Assembly: GCA_021797025.1 (NCBI GenBank) | Contig: JAKAAK010000031.1 | Location: forward strand, 1-17,619 | Direction of reading: 5' to 3' | DNA from: Thermoplasmata archaeon | GTDB lineage: Archaea; Thermoplasmatota; Thermoplasmata; Thermoplasmatales; Thermoplasmataceae | DNA length: 17,619 bases | Shown here: positions 13,911-17,619 of the stretch, piece after piece | Position numbering within the stretch: position 1 is the first letter of the stretch | How the letters are laid out: the number at the start of each line of letters is the position of its first letter | Notes under the pieces: generated by a model | Told to the model about the DNA's origin: nothing | Seen by the model: only the letters and a program-made list of their open reading frames with translations | The model's database searches: none | Position numbers and translations under genes: made by a program

Positions 13911-15745
13911 GAACTTATGATTTTCCGTTTTCCGCCATTGTGGGCAATGATGATATCAAACTTGGCTTGATAGTTAATGCAATAGACAGCAGAATAGGTG
14001 GATTACTGATTACAGGTCCCAAGGGCATAGCAAAATCAACAATGGTAAGGTCATTATCATCTGTATTGCCTGAAATAAAGGCCGTGAAAGGCTGCAGATT
14101 CCACTGCGACCCGGATGGTGAACTATGCGATGAATGCATTGAAAAACAGAAAAAGGGGAAACTGGAAACAGAGGAAATGAAGATCAGGATAGTGAATCTT
14201 CCGAACAGCACAACCCTGGACAGGGTAGTTGGTTCACTGGATATCTCACATGCAATAAAGGGTGAATCTGTACTCCGGGAGGGGCTGATAGGTGAAGCAA
14301 ACCGTGGAATTCTTTACATAGATGAGGTTAACCTGCTGGATGACTCCATAGTTGATTCCATCCTGGATGCAGCAGCCTCCGGTGTAAATATAGTTGAGAG
14401 GGAAGGCGTGTCATACATTCACCCTGCTCGATTCATACTTGTTGGAACAATGAATCCGGAGGAAGGTGAACTCAGGCCCCAGTTGCTGGATAGATTTGGG
14501 ATTTCCGTAGAGGGAAGAATGCCGGAATCACCTGAAATTCTGCTTCAAATATCAGGCAGGGTTGAGGAATTTGATGCAAATAAATCAGAATTTATCAGTA
14601 AATTTGAAGATGATGATATAAAGATTAAATCAAGGATAATGAAAGCCAGAGATATACTTCCATATGTTACAATCAGGAGAGAATTTTTGATGTTCATAGC
14701 GGATACAGTACTGAAAAATTCCCTGAGCAACAGAGCGATGATAAGTTCAGTAAAAACAGCAAAAGCCATCGCGGCATATAACGGCAGAAAGGATGTAAAT
14801 GAAGAAGATTTAAAGAAGGCGTTAGAGTTTGCTCTCAATCACAGGATCAAAGAGAAGGGAAATAGCAAGCCAGATTACGACTATAATGATCCTGATAATA
14901 AGCAGAATAATGAAGATAAGGAAAACATGAACTCAAAACAGAAAGATCAGGATAACCAGAGTAATAATGACAATAAATCAGGAAACGGTGTAGGTGCAGA
15001 TAAGGATAAACAGGATAAGAATTCCAAAAAAGATCAAATAACAAAAATACAGGTGAAAACAGAAAACAGTATGGAAACACGGACTTCGGGTAGATCGGGA
15101 ATCGCCAGGCAATACAAACACCGTGGGAAAAAATCTGGAAACCATATTGATATGAGATCATCGCTCCTGAATACATGGACTTCTGGTTTCACAGAAATAA
15201 ATAGCAGTACTGTAGTTCTCAACGATTCATTTTCATCAGGTGCTGTTCCATTTATAATAGCCATTGATTCCAGCAGGTCGATGAATTTTAGCTCCAGAAT
15301 AAAGCTGGCAAAGGACTTTTCAGATATGCTGCTTAAAAAACTATATCTGATGCGTAGCCGTGTAGCATTGCTAACATTTTCTGGCCAGCAATCAAAACTT
15401 GTAATGAATTTTTCAAGAAACTTCACATCTTTAAGGAATCATATAAACAATATAAAGAGTGAAGGAAAAACTCCACTTTACGATGCACTGAAAGAAATAT
15501 ACAATCTATCTACATTTGAAAAATTCAGGACAATCTCTTTACTCATATCTGATGGAAGAGGAAATGTGTTTCCAGGAAATCCCCAGAATGACCTTGAGGA
15601 CATCTCCAGAAAAATAAAGAAAGTATCAAAAATGTATATAATAGACAAAAATGACAATAGATTTCTTCCCACTTATAACAATATAATCTCTGAATACTCT
15701 GGTGCTACCATTATAAACGATCTTAAAAACATATCAATTAACTGA
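13907..15745 (+). CDS. Fused ChlI-ChlD-type AAA+/VWA ATPase subunit of metal chelatase
   Basis: 612 residues. The AAA+ part (about 1-315) has Walker A GPKGIAKST (37-45), Walker B GILYIDEVNLL (134-144) and the arginine region RPQLLDRFG (190-198). A cysteine set C-x3-C-x6-C-x2-C (Cys63, 67, 74, 77) lies inside the insertion after the first helix, a feature I recall from chelatase AAA subunits of CobN-type systems; it could hold zinc. A low-complexity linker rich in Asp, Asn, Lys and Gln follows (about 317-385), as between ATPase and VWA in ChlD. The VWA domain has a full MIDAS: Asp454-Ser456-Ser458 in DSSRS, Thr522 in GKTPLYDAL, and Asp549 in LISDGRG. One protein thus supplies both the I and D functions. 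It powers metal insertion by CobN, whose gene it overlaps. Confidence 0.92.
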   Translation: MRTYDFPFSAIVGNDDIKLGLIVNAIDSRIGGLLITGPKGIAKSTMVRSLSSVLPEIKAVKGCRFHCDPDGELCDECIEKQKKGKLETEEMKIRIVNLPNSTTLDRVVGSLDISHAIKGESVLREGLIGEANRGILYIDEVNLLDDSIVDSILDAAASGVNIVEREGVSYIHPARFILVGTMNPEEGELRPQLLDRFGISVEGRMPESPEILLQISGRVEEFDANKSEFISKFEDDDIKIKSRIMKARDILPYVTIRREFLMFIADTVLKNSLSNRAMISSVKTAKAIAAYNGRKDVNEEDLKKALEFALNHRIKEKGNSKPDYDYNDPDNKQNNEDKENMNSKQKDQDNQSNNDNKSGNGVGADKDKQDKNSKKDQITKIQVKTENSMETRTSGRSGIARQYKHRGKKSGNHIDMRSSLLNTWTSGFTEINSSTVVLNDSFSSGAVPFIIAIDSSRSMNFSSRIKLAKDFSDMLLKKLYLMRSRVALLTFSGQQSKLVMNFSRNFTSLRNHINNIKSEGKTPLYDALKEIYNLSTFEKFRTISLLISDGRGNVFPGNPQNDLEDISRKIKKVSKMYIIDKNDNRFLPTYNNIISEYSGATIINDLKNISIN

Positions 15746-15796
15746 AATTGCCTTAGAAGATACAAATATTAATAATTTATTTATTGAATAACGCAA

Positions 15797-16145
15797 GTGA
15801 TACTTGTGGGAGATAAAGTTATTTTCGTGCTGGAAACCGGAAGAGAAAATATGGCTAAATTGATGGCAAATCTCGGAGTGGGTGCAAAGATGAATGAGTA
15901 TGATAAAGACTTAGTTGTGGAGATGATTTTCCTGACCCCGCAGTTTCTGTTCTAAATAAAGATCAGGTTCCCTACAAGCCCATACTTGATACATTCAGTA
16001 AAACGAAAAAACCATGAATAAAAATCATAGCATGCGAGACTGAAATGGCAAATGTTGGTTTAACCAAATATGAAATCGAATATGGTCTTGTGACGATTTT
16101 GCTTCAGTAGATGGACTCTATGTTCTTAAAAAGGTGAAGGAATAA
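15797..16145 (+). pseudogene. Decayed DsrE/DsrF-like family gene
   Basis: Three pieces in two changes of frame read as one protein of about 116 codons. Piece 1 (from GTG 15797 to about 15921) gives VIFVLETGRENMAKLMANLG and GAKMNEYDKD. Piece 2 (about 15922 to 16088, different frame) gives DDFPDPAVSVLNKDQ, then KTKKP, an in-frame TGA at 16015-16017 where GGA would restore glycine, and IKIIACETEMANVGLTKYE. Piece 3 (about 16092 to the TAA at 16145, third frame) gives DDFASVDGLYVLKKVKE. The ETG-x-EN opening and the IACE-x-x-M-x-x-xGL core resemble DsrE/F-like sulfur-relay and related small proteins. The lesions are two -1 type shifts and one nonsense change. Sequencing error is an alternative for the shifts, less so for all three. 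Family assignment is moderate; the broken state is well supported. Confidence 0.6.
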
Positions 16146-16186
16146 TCCGAAACTTTCAGGATTTAAAAATTATAATTACTATTTAA

Positions 16187-16197
16187 TAAAAAAGAAT
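16187..16197 (-). terminator. T-rich terminator-like tract after the MHS transporter
   Basis: On the minus strand the sequence about 17-27 nt beyond the stop codon (16214) is a TTCTTTTTTA tract. Archaeal transcription often ends in such U-rich stretches without a hairpin. Nothing else in the stretch 16146-16213 looks functional. Confidence 0.4.
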
Positions 16198-16213
16198 TTT
16201 ACAATAATTTGTT

Positions 16214-17488
16214 TTATGTCATGATATCAGCACCGCTATCAGGCTCTTCCAGTGACATATTATCGGTTTCTTTTGACTTATATATAACACCTAGGGCAAT
16301 CAATATAAAGAGCAGAGTAAACACAGGATAAAGTGCATATTCTAGAGTACCCAGAAGGTCGGAAACATAAGGAGCTGGACCACCGATAAATGAATTCCCG
16401 TACTGATAGCTAGCTGAGTTTCCTGAATACCTTACCGTTGTGGGAAATATTTCGGAAATCATGGCTCCCATTGGAGAGTAACTCAATCCATGGGCAACTG
16501 CGAACAGTGACAGGAATATAATGAAATAATCGGTGCCCACAAGATATATTGAAGGAAATAGAACAATAAGAGCAAGGAAATTGGCTCCGGCGATAATCAC
16601 TCTTCTTCCTCTTTTATCAGATATCTGGCCCCCCACGAATACAAATATTATATCCAGTATGCCGAATATAGCAGTCCCAATTAGGCCAACCAGTACAGTA
16701 ATTTTTCCTGTAGTCTCAAACAGTACCGGTAGAAGCGAAATTGCAAAATAGAAGAAATTCCCAGAAGACCCAGCAAGCAGTGTTCCGACGATGACTTCCT
16801 TCCAGTGTTTGGTAAATAATTCTTTTTCAGGAGATTTTAAAATCCTGTTCTTTTTCTTTTCTGCTTCGAATACAGGGGTTTCCTTGACTTTCAGTCTGAT
16901 AAATACTCCCACTATAACTATTACGAAGCTTGCCAGGAACGGAATTCTCCATCCAATAGTATCCATAAAAGAAGCCGGAAACAGATAAACCAGTGGTATG
17001 AATATTGCTGTGCCCAGCAATAGTCCGATACCAACTGTGGACTGAACAAATGAGGAATAAAATCCCCTCCTCTTTTTAAAGGTTTCAAGCGTCAATAGCA
17101 TTGCACCGCCCCACTCCCCTCCGAGGCCGAACCCCAAGACAAGCCTAAGTATCACAAGGAGAACTATAGCCAGAGCACCTATACTGGCCTCTGAAGGAAT
17201 CAGACCGGTAAGTCCAGTTGAAATTCCAGAGATAAGAAGTGTCAAGAGTAGTATCTTTTTTCTTCCTAGTTTATCACCGAAATGCCCGAAAACATAGGCT
17301 CCAACCGGTCTTGTTATAAACCCGAGTGCAAAGGTTAACAGCGTTAATAAAAGACCTTCTGCTACACTGACATTCGGATAAAAAGTTCTCTCTATATATA
17401 CGGCACCGGATGAAAAGATGAATATTCCATACCATTCAATTATGGTACCGATCATCGATGCTGCAAGTACATCTGTTTTTTCACTCAT
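16214..17488 (-). CDS. MFS transporter, metabolite:H+ symporter (MHS) type
   Basis: A 424-residue protein with 12 predicted helices, of the metabolite:H+ symporter branch of the MFS (relatives of ProP, KgtP, ShiA). Marks are GTIIEWYGIFIF in helix 1 (residues 14-25), motif A GHFGDKLGRKK (68-78), LRLVLGFGLGGEWGGA around residue 120 (the G-x-GGEWGGA signature of the branch), GQISDKRGRR in loop 8-9, and EIFPTTVRYSG in the second half. In helix 1 most relatives have EWYDF; here the aspartate is Gly21. The substrate cannot be inferred: carboxylic acids, osmolytes or aromatic acids are all possible. Single-gene unit. A TATA-like run AAATATATATAG (17517-17506) lies about 23 bp before the ATG, so the message is probably leaderless. 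Confidence 0.9.
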   Translation of the reverse strand: MSEKTDVLAASMIGTIIEWYGIFIFSSGAVYIERTFYPNVSVAEGLLLTLLTFALGFITRPVGAYVFGHFGDKLGRKKILLLTLLISGISTGLTGLIPSEASIGALAIVLLVILRLVLGFGLGGEWGGAMLLTLETFKKRRGFYSSFVQSTVGIGLLLGTAIFIPLVYLFPASFMDTIGWRIPFLASFVIVIVGVFIRLKVKETPVFEAEKKKNRILKSPEKELFTKHWKEVIVGTLLAGSSGNFFYFAISLLPVLFETTGKITVLVGLIGTAIFGILDIIFVFVGGQISDKRGRRVIIAGANFLALIVLFPSIYLVGTDYFIIFLSLFAVAHGLSYSPMGAMISEIFPTTVRYSGNSASYQYGNSFIGGPAPYVSDLLGTLEYALYPVFTLLFILIALGVIYKSKETDNMSLEEPDSGADIMT

Positions 17489-17505
17489 AAACTCTAAATT
17501 TAAAC

Positions 17506-17517
17506 CTATATATATTT
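17506..17517 (-). promoter_or_regulatory. TATA box of the MHS transporter gene
   Basis: AAATATATATAG on the minus strand, centred about 23 bp before ATG 17488. No ribosome site between it and the ATG, consistent with a leaderless transcript. Confidence 0.5.
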
Positions 17518-17619
17518 ATTCGTAAGAGAACCTTGAATTTTTGTCGCTTCCTTTGATAATTTGTCAGTATTATAAAAAATGATATCACTGTATAACTTGT
17601 ATTCTCTGATTGAGCATCC

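Noticed and set aside
17579..17619. Possible gene start on the + strand at the window edge (ATG at 17579)
   Set aside because: Only 13 open codons are visible, with no ribosome site and a TATA-like string too close to the ATG. Not enough to call.

Overview
The window reads as a chromosomal segment of an archaeon, most likely from the order Thermoplasmatales (Ferroplasma, Acidiplasma, Cuniculiplasma or a relative). The pointers are: a TPP riboswitch in an otherwise archaeal setting (a class that, as I recall, is nearly confined to Thermoplasmatales within Archaea); consensus TATA boxes about 23-27 bp before start codons, which implies leaderless mRNAs; the archaeal family DUF211; a cobN gene next to a fused ChlI-ChlD gene; moderately AT-rich DNA; and many ATGA or GTGA start/stop overlaps. 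The genus is a guess; the order is fairly secure.

Layout. (1) 1-211, + strand: the C-terminal end of a family-4-type uracil-DNA glycosylase. (2) 189-1523, - strand: an MFS transporter whose very short leader is a TPP riboswitch, so probably a thiamine or thiamine-precursor importer. (3) 1545-2371, - strand: a two-gene operon of a DUF211 protein and a VIT/CCC1-like membrane protein. (4) 2502-8882, - strand: a tightly coupled six-gene operon for a membrane complex related to group 4 [NiFe] hydrogenases and complex I (HyfC-, HyfE-, HyfF-, large-subunit-, small-subunit- and HyfB-like). The catalytic subunit has lost all four nickel-iron cysteines, so this is an energy-converting hydrogenase-related (Ehr-type) complex and not a hydrogenase. 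(5) 9205-9600, - strand: a stand-alone NifX-like protein. (6) 9867-10385, - strand: an Ogt-type O6-alkylguanine DNA alkyltransferase. (7) 10500-15745, + strand: CobN and a fused ChlI-ChlD ATPase, together a predicted cobaltochelatase. (8) 15797-16145, + strand: a decayed gene, probably of the DsrE/F-like family. (9) 16214-17488, - strand: an MHS-type MFS symporter.

How the genes work together. The six-gene operon should form one membrane machine: HyfB- and HyfF-like antiporter modules, a HyfC-like anchor, a HyfE-like small membrane subunit, and a peripheral arm with one N2-like cluster plus one ferredoxin-type cluster. Its redox substrate cannot be read from the window. No soluble electron-input subunit and no hydrogenase maturation genes are present. 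CobN and ChlI-ChlD are translationally coupled and would share one job, ATP-driven insertion of a metal (probably cobalt) into a corrinoid or related tetrapyrrole. The riboswitch-controlled transporter would bring in thiamine when cellular TPP is low.

The strongest item for follow-up is the cysteine-less hydrogenase-like complex. Next come the compact riboswitch abutting its start codon and the degenerate DsrE-like gene.
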